From positions 1 through 11,797 of the forward strand of contig JACPLS010000019.1 in assembly GCA_016186375.1 (NCBI GenBank): a stretch of DNA of 11,797 bases, given 5' to 3'. The notes beneath the pieces were generated by a model. It was not told the origin of the DNA, did not search any database, and worked only from the letters and a program-made list of their open reading frames with translations. The position numbers and the translations under genes are program-made. The DNA comes from Candidatus Pacearchaeota archaeon. GTDB taxonomy: Archaea > Nanobdellota > Nanobdellia > Pacearchaeales > GW2011-AR1. This document shows positions 1 through 7,603 of the stretch, in pieces. Position 1 is the stretch's first letter. The number at the start of each line of letters is the position of its first letter.

Positions 1-3000
1 ATTATTTCCAGTAAAATCACACTCTGCATTCGCAGGAAGGGTATTATTTGCTACGGTAATATTTCCAGCATATATTCCTCTCGTATTATCTGTTTCTCCC
101 AATAAATCGGTCGCATTTACTTGAATTGCTCCTGCTGCTATATTTACATTTCCAGTATTATTCAATAAAATAGGGTCATTGTTAGATGTTGTATTGGTTG
201 CTCCGGGATTTATGGAATTAAAAGTTATTGATGTTGGAGACATTTTGAATGCTGTTAAAGTATTATAAGTGAAGTTAAATGTTGAATTTATTGCCATTAA
301 ATTTCCTGTATCGTTAATTGATACAGAAATATTCCATGTCCCGGCAGGATCAAAATACCACATGCTAATTATACAGGTGTAATTTGCATAATTAACAGGG
401 TCGCCGTATGTGTTTATTTGTCTACAAGTTAAATTCTCCCTGACAGGCAAGCCAGATCCGGTGAAATTTCCCCAAGCAGATGCATTAACTAAATCGGTTG
501 CTCCATCTGCATCCCATGCAGTGAAATTAAATGTTATATTGACATAAGTATATTCAGCTGGATTATAAGTATTATCTATGCTGACATTCGTCACGAAAGT
601 TATATTTGGAGCAGTGTTTCCAGCGGGTGCTTCTTCAATAGTATAATTGCTCCATCCAGTTACATTAAAACTGGATTTTGCTTGCCCGACACTGAAGTTT
701 GCACAAATTGTTGTTGGGCAGGCAACTCCATCTCTAAGTATTGTTGGCGTTGTTAAAGTTTTAACACCATAAAACGTGATGTTTGCGCTTCTGTTTAATC
801 CGGCGTTGAAATCTCCATCTGTTGTATTGACGAAAGCGCTAGTGTTGCTTATAATTATTACATTGCTAAAATTAAGGCCAGAACCATTTATAGGCCTTAA
901 GAAATCAATTTCTCCATAACTTGTGTTTATTATTTTTACTCTTGCTCCTTTGTCATTGAATGAATAATTTCCAATTAATTGGTTTTGTAATATTGTCCCA
1001 TTTATACTTTCATTGAATAAATTTAGGTCATATCCTGCAATGTTAGTTAAAATATTGTTTGTAATATTATTATTTTCCGGATAGTAACCTCCTCCTGTTG
1101 CTTCCACAGATTTTAATCTAATAGCATCTCTGAAAGAGAAAGTTATGTTGTTGTTTGAGATTAAGTTATAATCAGAATCTCCTTCAATAAAAATAGAATC
1201 AATTGAATTAGATAATGTACTTATTATATTATTGGCGATAGTGAAGTTTGAGCTATTTTGCAAAAAGATAGCTTGGCCAGTTAGTGTTGTATTAATAATA
1301 TTGTCAATTATTGTATTATTATGATCTCTGTTTCTTGTATCGATGCCTCTTCCTGTGGTGCCTAATGTTGTTATTTTGTTTCCAATGACTGTTGTATAAT
1401 TAGTACCAACAAATAGAAAGATAGCGACTGCGCTACTGCCATTGGTTCTAATATTATTTGAAGTGATGTTACTGAATAAACTTGAATCAACTCTTATTCC
1501 ATAACCGTTACTTCCAGATGTATTAATATTGTTTGAATAGATTGTATTATTGTTAGTGGTTGTAACAATATATATTCCTGCTCCTGTATTTCCTGTTGTG
1601 TTAATAATATTTTTTATAATAGAGTTATTCATAGAATTTGTTTGTATAATTATTCCATAACCGCTTTGGCCATAAGTGGTTATATTGTTTCTAAAAACAT
1701 TAGAGTAATTTGTACCCGATGATAAATAAATGCCATATGAGTTTGTGGTTCCGACAGTGTAAATCGTGTTAGATGTTATATTGTTAAATAAACTATTGCT
1801 AATAGAGATGCCGTGCTGATTTGTGAAATTTCCTGACGTGTTAATATTGTTAAAAGATATAGTATTATTGTTAGCATTTGTTTGAAGAACAATACCTCGA
1901 CTAAGATTTCCTGAAGCATTTATTATATTTCCAACTATAGAATTATTCATGGAATTTGTATTAATTAAAATTCCATAGGCACTTGTACCATTTGTATTTA
2001 CGATATTTGCAGATACATTATTGAATTGAGAAAAACTATTAAGATAAATTCCATAAGCAGTCCAATTAGTAGAATTTATACTATTGTTGTAAATTTTAGA
2101 AGAATTTACAATTTCTAGATAAATGCCATAGCCGCCAACACTAACATTTGTATTTCTTATCGTTGTGTTTCTTGTATTTCTGGAATAAATACCTACAGCA
2201 TTAAAGGTATTATCTCTGATTGAATATCCATTTCCATCAATTGTTACATTACTTGCAGTAATGTTTATACAAGATGCACCTGATGCAGAAAGGATATTTA
2301 CTAATTGTCTATATGTTGCTCCTTCTTGATTTAAGATTGCACAGGAATCAACTACTGTTAAATTGAAAGTTATGGCGGCACCATTTTCGTTTCCTGCAGT
2401 ATCTTTTGCGTAGACAGTGATATTATTTATTCCAACAAGCCAATGCAAACTAGTTAAATTTTCACCACATGTTATTGTGTAGTTTACCACTCCAGTGGTA
2501 TTCGTGTATTTACATGAGTCAAGAGCAGTTTCATCTGATACAGTGTAGTTAACATTTACATCTTTTGTTTGAAATATGGAATTATTAGTTGGAGTTACGA
2601 TTGATATGGTTGGAGGAGTTTGGTCAGAAACTGTTGAAACGAATCTATGAAAATCGAAATCAACTGGCTCCATTGATGAGGTTGATAAAGAAGCTTCTAA
2701 TCCAGCAACTCCTTTTAAAGCTGAACCATTGAACATTCTAAATCCTAAATCTTCACCTGTAGCTAAGAGGCTTATTCCCATTACTAATATTTGCTGGCTA
2801 TAGGGATCTGAGAAGAAACGTAAAACTTCAACATCATCTGTAAGATTGACTTCACCAGCTTCGCAAGGGCCTGTTGAACTTGAAGCACCATCTAAAGTTG
2901 AGACATTGTTATTAGTTCTTGGACATGTCCAATTGCCGTCTCTGCCACTTGTTCTATTATATTGGAAATATCTTATTGAGAGTGCATTGCTATCAATATA

Positions 3001-6000
3001 ACCAAAAAGAGCTATACTGGAATTTGTTGTCCAGGCACAATATGCATTTTTGGTTGCTACATTTTCAGTCACTGTTTCTTCTACTGGTGCATTTTTTAGC
3101 CACGCAGTACCATTCCACATCATTGTTCTTAAATCTCCGGCGCTATCAGGACCGAGGATTGTACCGATATAATCTGATGTTGGATCTGCACAGAGTTTAA
3201 CTTGCTGGATAACTGCTCCTCTATTTTCTAATAATGTCGATATGCTCCAGTTTTGCCCTATCCTGCTCCAGATAGCGTAATTTGCATTTGTAGTACCCTC
3301 TCCCCAGGCAACCATTGCATCACCTCTCTGCATCCAGGCAATTGAAAATCTTTCTTCATCAATTGCGGCAGCAGCGAGAGTTATATTTGTTACATTGACC
3401 ATGGCATCTCCATTCCATCTGCCTATTGTTATATCATCAGATGTACCTGCAGAGGCAAAAATTATTTCATTACTTGTGCTATTTTGCCTTCTTTCTAAAG
3501 AAACGAATAATTGAGCTTCTGCTGCGACTGCTGCTGGGAGGTTTATATTTGATTCACCACTCCATTCAGTTCCAGTCCATGTTCTATAATAAATAACTCT
3601 ATCTGCAGTTGTATCTTTTTCATAGACTGCTATAAAATCACCCGTATTTTCTTCTAATGAAATATCAAAGCCTCTGAAAGCGTCATTAGTTGTACCTAAA
3701 GCTGCAACATCTAACCAAGCATTAATATAAGTTCCATTAGTGTTGTTTCTAACATTTAGTAAAATATCTCCGTCATCATCTAGTATTCCGACAGCAGATA
3801 CATTTCTTGTTGTTGAAGATTTTACAATAACCCACTGTATTGTACTTCCTGATCCTAAATCGGGTGCTGTTTCTTCTACTGATGAAAAGTTTGATCCTGT
3901 CCAATTTCTAAATCTTGGTGTTGAAACTGTTCCTTCTCCATAAACTACAAAGCCCCCATTTACTTCAATTGGGTCAATAATGTGGTCTAATTCAATTGTA
4001 CCATTTGTTATTTGAAGATCAAATGTATCTTGATCTTCAGTTAAATTTGTTAGATAGACTTTGTTATAGGAATTGTTAATTAAATTATTAAATTCTGCAA
4101 CAGTATTATTTTTGTTTAGTTCGTAAACATTTATTATGGGTGTTCCGTTAGTTATTCTGGGAAAAAGAGTAATATCTCTATTATTTGAAAGAGGAATTTC
4201 GAATACAACTCTTATGTAATGTGAGGAAGGAATTGGTTCAGACCAATTGCCGTCAAGAGATTTGACATAATCATAAATATCAGAGATGAATGTTCTGTTT
4301 TCATCAAGATGTTCTGCTTTTGTAATTAGAATTATTTCGAAAGTTTGATTGCTTAGATGTGGAATTGTCCACTCAATATAATCAATTAAAGAGTTATTAT
4401 CTGTATCAATGGCAACAAAATCGATAAGCGAATTATTTTCTACCCACTTTAATTTTATCTTATTCTCTTCTCCTATTTTAATAATTTCCGAGATATTTGT
4501 AAATGATAAAATATCAGTGTAATTTAATTCGTCTGGAGCAGAGACATGGACAATTTTTCTTCCTCTTGCAAAATCTTCTTCTTTAATTTCCGGGGCAGGA
4601 GTTTCATATTCTATTTCATAAGCATCGTTCTCATCGCTTATCTCTATGTCGAGAGATTTTTTATCGGTATTTTCTTCAGTTATTAGATTTTCTTTATCTA
4701 TAGACTTCATTATTTTATATATTGTTATATTTTCAGCAAGGTTTGGAATTTCAATCGAGAGGTTTTCACTTGTGGTAGAATCAATGCGCTTCTTCCATTT
4801 GACTTTTTGATTTATCCTTATTTTCTCTTTATAAGTTAAGATATCCGCTTTGCCTTTTTTTTCAATTTTATCTAAAGTTAAATTTCTAATAAATTCTTTT
4901 TTTTCAATTTTCTTTTCTTTAACCTTTTCCTTAATTATTTCATAATCTATTTTTTCTAAAAAGATAGAAGAATTTTCTATTTCAATTCTGATTTTGTAGG
5001 AAGTATTATTTAGCTCATAATTTGATAAATCACAGGTTTCTTCACAAATATTATTGAATTGATATTTGTTTGTTTCTGGTCTAATTATTGTATCATTTTG
5101 AGGAATTTTCTCTTTTGGGATTGTAGTTTCATTAGTTATTGTTTCATTTTGTGATGTATGATTGGAAATTGTTTCATTAAGTAATGTCTCATTAATTTGT
5201 ATCTGCGGTGATTGATCTTCAGTTCCATTGACAGGATTAAACTGATATTGTTCTCCAGAAGTTTGATTAGATATATTTGGGTTTTGAATTGAAGGTTCTA
5301 TATCAGTTTGCACTTCTTCAACAGGATTATTTGATTCAGGCAGGGGTTCTTGTTGAGAAGGGCCCACTTCTCTATCTTCAGAAGCCCCTGCTTGAGTATT
5401 AGTTGTAGATTGGCTCGTATCTGCTTGGGTATTTTCAGTTATTTCAGAATTTGATGCATCTGTTGACGGATTACTTTCTAAGGAAAAACCAGTAATAAGG
5501 TTACTTCCTTTTTCTGAAGAATTTGGGTATTGTACTGGTGTTAATTGTGAAGATGAAAGTTTTGAACTGTCTAAAATTAGTAAATCATCAAGATAAACCT
5601 TTATATTTCCTGAACCTTCAAAAAGACCTGAAACTTTTAAAGAGTTTAATTGTCCAGAATTTTCAGGTTTCCATTCAAAAGTTTCTGACACAGAAGTCGA
5701 TAAATTTAAACTTTCCGAAAAGGAAACAGTTTCAACAGCCTTCTTTGTTATAAATCCAATAATCGTGGGCGCACCAAATAAAATAAACAATATAAGGAAT
5801 GAAATAGCAAGAAATGAAGCTACGATAGTAAAGAATTTGTTTTTCTTTAGTGTTTTTTCTTCTTCTTTTATTCTTTTCCAGCATTCAGAAGCATAGGATT
5901 CATAGTATTCAATCCATGCTGGGATTGTCCTGCCATTATGGAATTCATCTATAATTCTTTTATATTCTTCATATAAAATTTCCCGTTCCAATACACGGTC

Positions 6001-6108
6001 TTTTAACTTCTGCAGATAAGAAATATGCTCTTTTTTTCTCTTTTCACATTCCTGAATTCTTTTATGGTAATCACTGATTCTAGTTCTAGCTAAATGGGCC
6101 CTTCTCAT
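1..6108 (-). CDS. Giant membrane-anchored cell-surface protein, partial (C-terminus beyond left edge)
   Basis: The minus-strand frame is open for 2036 codons from ATG at 6108 (an in-frame TAA lies two codons upstream) to base 1; I found no stop on reading every triplet. Residues 1-91 are basic, charged and predicted cytoplasmic. Residues 92-119 form one hydrophobic membrane helix. About 137-355 is a Ser/Thr/Asn/Gln/Glu-rich stalk. About 577-700 (YIEWTIPHLSNQTFEIIL, then AEHLDENRTFISDIYDYVK) resembles a module I recall from DPANN surface proteins. About 718-1155 has spaced W-[NT]-G motifs (NWTGSNF, TWTGTEW, RWNGDA, MWNGTAW), suggesting a beta-propeller. About 1160-1255 is Ig-like (QTPPTISIVTPTNNS). 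About 1256-1770 is a right-handed beta-helix of roughly 25-residue coils carrying GYGIYL-like strands. Further beta-sandwich-like sequence follows from about 1830. N-X-S/T sequons are very dense, implying heavy glycosylation. Likely an adhesin, receptor or S-layer-associated protein; no enzyme active site is evident and the ligand is unknown. Confidence 0.9.
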   Translation of the reverse strand, partial: MRRAHLARTRISDYHKRIQECEKRKKEHISYLQKLKDRVLEREILYEEYKRIIDEFHNGRTIPAWIEYYESYASECWKRIKEEEKTLKKNKFFTIVASFLAISFLILFILFGAPTIIGFITKKAVETVSFSESLNLSTSVSETFEWKPENSGQLNSLKVSGLFEGSGNIKVYLDDLLILDSSKLSSSQLTPVQYPNSSEKGSNLITGFSLESNPSTDASNSEITENTQADTSQSTTNTQAGASEDREVGPSQQEPLPESNNPVEEVQTDIEPSIQNPNISNQTSGEQYQFNPVNGTEDQSPQIQINETLLNETISNHTSQNETITNETTIPKEKIPQNDTIIRPETNKYQFNNICEETCDLSNYELNNTSYKIRIEIENSSIFLEKIDYEIIKEKVKEKKIEKKEFIRNLTLDKIEKKGKADILTYKEKIRINQKVKWKKRIDSTTSENLSIEIPNLAENITIYKIMKSIDKENLITEENTDKKSLDIEISDENDAYEIEYETPAPEIKEEDFARGRKIVHVSAPDELNYTDILSFTNISEIIKIGEENKIKLKWVENNSLIDFVAIDTDNNSLIDYIEWTIPHLSNQTFEIILITKAEHLDENRTFISDIYDYVKSLDGNWSEPIPSSHYIRVVFEIPLSNNRDITLFPRITNGTPIINVYELNKNNTVAEFNNLINNSYNKVYLTNLTEDQDTFDLQITNGTIELDHIIDPIEVNGGFVVYGEGTVSTPRFRNWTGSNFSSVEETAPDLGSGSTIQWVIVKSSTTRNVSAVGILDDDGDILLNVRNNTNGTYINAWLDVAALGTTNDAFRGFDISLEENTGDFIAVYEKDTTADRVIYYRTWTGTEWSGESNINLPAAVAAEAQLFVSLERRQNSTSNEIIFASAGTSDDITIGRWNGDAMVNVTNITLAAAAIDEERFSIAWMQRGDAMVAWGEGTTNANYAIWSRIGQNWSISTLLENRGAVIQQVKLCADPTSDYIGTILGPDSAGDLRTMMWNGTAWLKNAPVEETVTENVATKNAYCAWTTNSSIALFGYIDSNALSIRYFQYNRTSGRDGNWTCPRTNNNVSTLDGASSSTGPCEAGEVNLTDDVEVLRFFSDPYSQQILVMGISLLATGEDLGFRMFNGSALKGVAGLEASLSTSSMEPVDFDFHRFVSTVSDQTPPTISIVTPTNNSIFQTKDVNVNYTVSDETALDSCKYTNTTGVVNYTITCGENLTSLHWLVGINNITVYAKDTAGNENGAAITFNLTVVDSCAILNQEGATYRQLVNILSASGASCINITASNVTIDGNGYSIRDNTFNAVGIYSRNTRNTTIRNTNVSVGGYGIYLEIVNSSKIYNNSINSTNWTAYGIYLNSFSQFNNVSANIVNTNGTSAYGILINTNSMNNSIVGNIINASGNLSRGIVLQTNANNNTISFNNINTSGNFTNQHGISISNSLFNNITSNTIYTVGTTNSYGIYLSSGTNYSNVFRNNITTYGQSGYGIIIQTNSMNNSIIKNIINTTGNTGAGIYIVTTTNNNTIYSNNINTSGSNGYGIRVDSSLFSNITSNNIRTNGSSAVAIFLFVGTNYTTVIGNKITTLGTTGRGIDTRNRDHNNTIIDNIINTTLTGQAIFLQNSSNFTIANNIISTLSNSIDSIFIEGDSDYNLISNNNITFSFRDAIRLKSVEATGGGYYPENNNITNNILTNIAGYDLNLFNESINGTILQNQLIGNYSFNDKGARVKIINTSYGEIDFLRPINGSGLNFSNVIIISNTSAFVNTTDGDFNAGLNRSANITFYGVKTLTTPTILRDGVACPTTICANFSVGQAKSSFNVTGWSNYTIEEAPAGNTAPNITFVTNVSIDNTYNPAEYTYVNITFNFTAWDADGATDLVNASAWGNFTGSGLPVRENLTCRQINTYGDPVNYANYTCIISMWYFDPAGTWNISVSINDTGNLMAINSTFNFTYNTLTAFKMSPTSITFNSINPGATNTTSNNDPILLNNTGNVNIAAGAIQVNATDLLGETDNTRGIYAGNITVANNTLPANAECDFTGNN

Positions 6109-6131
6109 TACTTAGTATATATGTATAGATG

Positions 6132-6139
6132 TTTATAAA
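6132..6139 (-). promoter_or_regulatory. TATA box of the giant surface-protein gene
   Basis: TTTATAAA is centred about 27 bp upstream of the ATG at 6108. In archaea transcription starts about 25 bp downstream of the TATA centre, so the mRNA should be essentially leaderless. No Shine-Dalgarno-like sequence lies before the ATG, which agrees. Confidence 0.6.
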
Positions 6140-6140
6140 T

Positions 6141-6199
6141 CTTATTATTTATGTATTTTTAGCTATTATTATTAAATTTATACTTATTATTTATGTATT
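6141..6199. repeat. Perfect 17-bp direct repeat, 42 bp apart, upstream of the TATA box
   Basis: CTTATTATTTATGTATT occurs at 6141-6157 and again at 6183-6199, identical at 17 of 17 positions, with a start-to-start distance of 42 bp (about four helical turns). The first copy ends one base from the TATA box of the giant gene. It could be a pair of regulator sites on one DNA face. The sequence is low-complexity AT, so chance or slippage cannot be excluded. Confidence 0.5.
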
Positions 6200-6417
6200 A
6201 TATTGAGCAATGGAGAATTCTATTAAAATACAAATTATGTAACAAACTCGATATTTATTATTCAGCCCTTTTGTTATTTAGTCTTCCTTTATCCTATTCT
6301 TGAAAGTAATTATTGAGTTTTTCACTATGTTAAGGATATTATGGGTTGTTTATTATTCCCTAATTTTCCTGGTAGGAAATCTTCTTTCAATTTTTTTTCT
6401 TTTAGTAAGTAATTAAA
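6200..6417. other. Intergenic stretch without a gene; one small hairpin
   Basis: No convincing coding frame or RNA gene is visible on either strand, only very short AT-rich open frames. The one clear structure is TTTCCT-GGT-AGGAAA at 6365-6379 (6-bp stem, 3-nt loop), followed by a pyrimidine/T-rich run to about 6403. On the plus strand this resembles a terminator, but no upstream plus-strand transcript is apparent. Confidence 0.4.
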
Positions 6418-6425
6418 TTTAAAAT
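6418..6425 (+). promoter_or_regulatory. TATA box for the split tRNA
   Basis: TTTAAAAT is centred about 27 bp before G6449, the first base of the acceptor stem of the interrupted tRNA. The spacing is what archaeal promoters show for a transcript starting at or near the tRNA 5' end, so the tRNA 5' part still sits behind a plausible promoter. Confidence 0.55.
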
Positions 6426-6448
6426 CTCTTGTTTCTTTACATACTTAA

Positions 6449-6474
6449 GCTTCCGTAGCTCAGCCTGGATAGGG
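6449..6474 (+). tRNA. 5' part of an interrupted tRNA (acceptor strand and D-arm)
   Basis: GCTTCCG (positions 1-7), TA, D-stem GCTC, then a D-loop AGCCTGGATA with the conserved GG. The acceptor strand pairs over all 7 positions (one T-G wobble) with CGGGAGC at 7603-7609, which follows a T-arm about 1.1 kb downstream, so both parts come from one tRNA. After the D-loop the sequence reads GGG and then AAAAGATTAA, with no proper closing D-stem strand (GAGC or GGGC) and no 5' anticodon-stem strand. The right boundary is therefore uncertain. It shares the 16-mer GTAGCTCAGCCTGGAT with the intact tRNA-Arg downstream. It is either a pseudogene broken by insertion or an exon of a spliced or split tRNA. 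Confidence 0.7.
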
Positions 6475-7505
6475 AAAAGATTAAATACGTAGATTAAATA
6501 ATAAAATAATGAGAATATTAATCGATAAACAATCTAAAGGGATTCTATTTGAAGAATTAAAAAAGAAATATAACTCTAAAAATCTAATAGAATTGTCTGT
6601 AAAATTAAGAATAAATGAAAATACGCTCTCACACTGGTTTTATGATTCCTCTAGATACATACCCGACAATTTTGTGCCTTTAGAAGTTAGAGATAAAATA
6701 AAAATAATAGACATTCAAGAAGAGAATTGGGGAAGGGTTAAGGGTGGGAAGAAAACTTATAAAATTATTATTAAAAAATATGGGCAAGAAGAAATTAGAA
6801 AAAGACAAAGTAATGGAGGGAAAGAATCTCTTTCTAAGAACAGACTTATTAAATATTCTGAAGAAAAATTAACCTTCGGATTAGACGACCCTATCTTTTT
6901 AGAATTTTATGGAGTGTTATTAGGTGATGGATGGATAAGTAACCTGCGCTATAAAAATAAAGAAATTAACATAATCGGCATTAGTGGCCATTATAAATTA
7001 GATAGAGAGTTTTTTGTTTATTTAAAAGAAAAAATAAGATTGTTATTTAATAGAAAAGCATATCTAAAGGAGAGACTAAAATATAATTCAATAGAACTTA
7101 GTTTTGGTCACAAGAAGTTAATTAATTTTCTCAATAAAAAACTAAATTTTCCAATTGGTAAAAAGATTAATCTTAAAATTCACAATGAAATATACAATGC
7201 AGGATTTAATAAAATGAAATATGTTATTCGAGGTATATTCGATACTGACGGCTCTTTCTATCTTGATAGAACTCCAGCAGGCAAACCTTATCCTTGTATA
7301 TCTATAAAAATGAAAGCACCCAAATTAATAGATCAAATACGAGATACATTGTTGAAAGAAGAATATAAAGTAATAGAGTATTCTCTTGGCGAACAAAAAC
7401 AAATAAAATTAAAAGGCATGATTCAATTAGAAAAGTGGATGAGATATATTGGATCAAGCAATCCAAAACATCAAAATAAAATTGCCCGAGTAGCTCAGCC
7501 TGGAT
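6455..7505 (+). repeat. 16-bp direct repeat of tRNA D-arm flanking the endonuclease
   Basis: GTAGCTCAGCCTGGAT lies at 6455-6470 (interrupted tRNA) and at 7490-7505 (tRNA-Arg), in the same orientation, with the endonuclease gene between. These are homologous tRNA D-arms, so the repeat may be only tRNA conservation. It is also the natural place for homing or homologous recombination between the two tRNA genes. Confidence 0.75.
6481..6488 (+). promoter_or_regulatory. Possible TATA box for the homing endonuclease
   Basis: TTAAATAC is centred about 24-25 bp before the ATG at 6509, which would give a leaderless mRNA; no Shine-Dalgarno sequence precedes that ATG. The region is uniformly AT-rich, so this is weak. 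The gene could equally be read from the tRNA promoter at 6418-6425. Confidence 0.35.
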
Positions 7506-7525
7506 TTAGAGCAGCACACTCCTAA
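6509..7525 (+). CDS. LAGLIDADG homing endonuclease inserted between tRNA parts
   Basis: 338 residues with two LAGLIDADG motifs, as in a single-chain enzyme that cuts a long asymmetric DNA site. The first is FYGVLLGDGWI at 133-143 (catalytic Asp140). The second is IRGIFDTDG at 240-248 (catalytic Asp247). Residues about 12-48 resemble a helix-turn-helix (LIELSVKLRINENTLSHW), probably for DNA recognition. The middle is Lys/Ile/Asn-rich like its neighbours. IGSSNPKHQNKI (314-325) is a tail seen in relatives. Codon 326 starts exactly at the first base of tRNA-Arg, so residues 326-338 (ARVAQPGFRAAHS) are read from the tRNA, and the stop TAA at 7523-7525 is in the anticodon loop. Both catalytic Asp residues are present, so it may be active. 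It lies between the two parts of the interrupted tRNA, which suggests homing into tRNA genes. The exact target is unknown. Confidence 0.88.
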   Translation: MRILIDKQSKGILFEELKKKYNSKNLIELSVKLRINENTLSHWFYDSSRYIPDNFVPLEVRDKIKIIDIQEENWGRVKGGKKTYKIIIKKYGQEEIRKRQSNGGKESLSKNRLIKYSEEKLTFGLDDPIFLEFYGVLLGDGWISNLRYKNKEINIIGISGHYKLDREFFVYLKEKIRLLFNRKAYLKERLKYNSIELSFGHKKLINFLNKKLNFPIGKKINLKIHNEIYNAGFNKMKYVIRGIFDTDGSFYLDRTPAGKPYPCISIKMKAPKLIDQIRDTLLKEEYKVIEYSLGEQKQIKLKGMIQLEKWMRYIGSSNPKHQNKIARVAQPGFRAAHS

Positions 7526-7560
7526 TGTGCAGGTCGCAGGTTCAAATCCTGTCTCGGGCG
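7484..7560 (+). tRNA. tRNA-Arg (anticodon CCU), complete
   Basis: 77 nt fold as a full cloverleaf. The acceptor is GCCCGAG/CTCGGGC (7 bp) with discriminator G7560. The D-stem is GCTC/GAGC around a 12-nt loop containing GG. The anticodon stem is GCACA/TGTGC with loop CTCCTAA, giving anticodon CCT at 7521-7523, which reads AGG (Arg). The variable loop is 5 nt (AGGTC). The T-arm is GCAGG-TTCAAAT-CCTGT. CCA is not encoded. Its first 42 bases double as the last 14 codons, stop included, of the endonuclease gene. No TATA-like element lies about 25 bp upstream (around 7457), so it is probably released by processing from a longer transcript. Confidence 0.95.
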
Positions 7561-7603
7561 TTATTGTCTTACTAACCCAAGGGTCGCAGGTTCAAATCCT
7601 GTC
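7532..7603 (+). repeat. 22-bp direct repeat of tRNA variable loop and T-arm
   Basis: 7532-7553 (tRNA-Arg) and 7582-7603 (3' tRNA part) are identical over 22 bases, beginning GGTCGCAGG and ending CCTGTC, 50 bp apart. The acceptor strands just beyond differ (TCGGGC versus GGGAGC), so these are two tRNA species sharing a T-arm, not a simple duplication of one gene. Confidence 0.8.

Noticed and set aside
1345..1974. Repeated AT-rich units that might suggest a CRISPR array
   Set aside because: The units are degenerate, have no constant repeat with unique spacers, and translate in frame as beta-helix coils.
2919..3200. Plus-strand open frame of 93 codons
   Set aside because: It is antisense to the continuous giant surface-protein frame, has Leu/His/Tyr-rich composition without a family, and no promoter or start context.
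3740..5753. Plus-strand open frames at 3740-3943 and 5523-5753
   Set aside because: Both are shadows of the minus-strand giant gene, which is open without interruption across them.
6449..7575. Simple canonical tRNA intron at position 37/38
   Set aside because: The 5' part lacks the anticodon stem and anticodon, and no convincing bulge-helix-bulge joins the two ends, so a standard intron is not supported.
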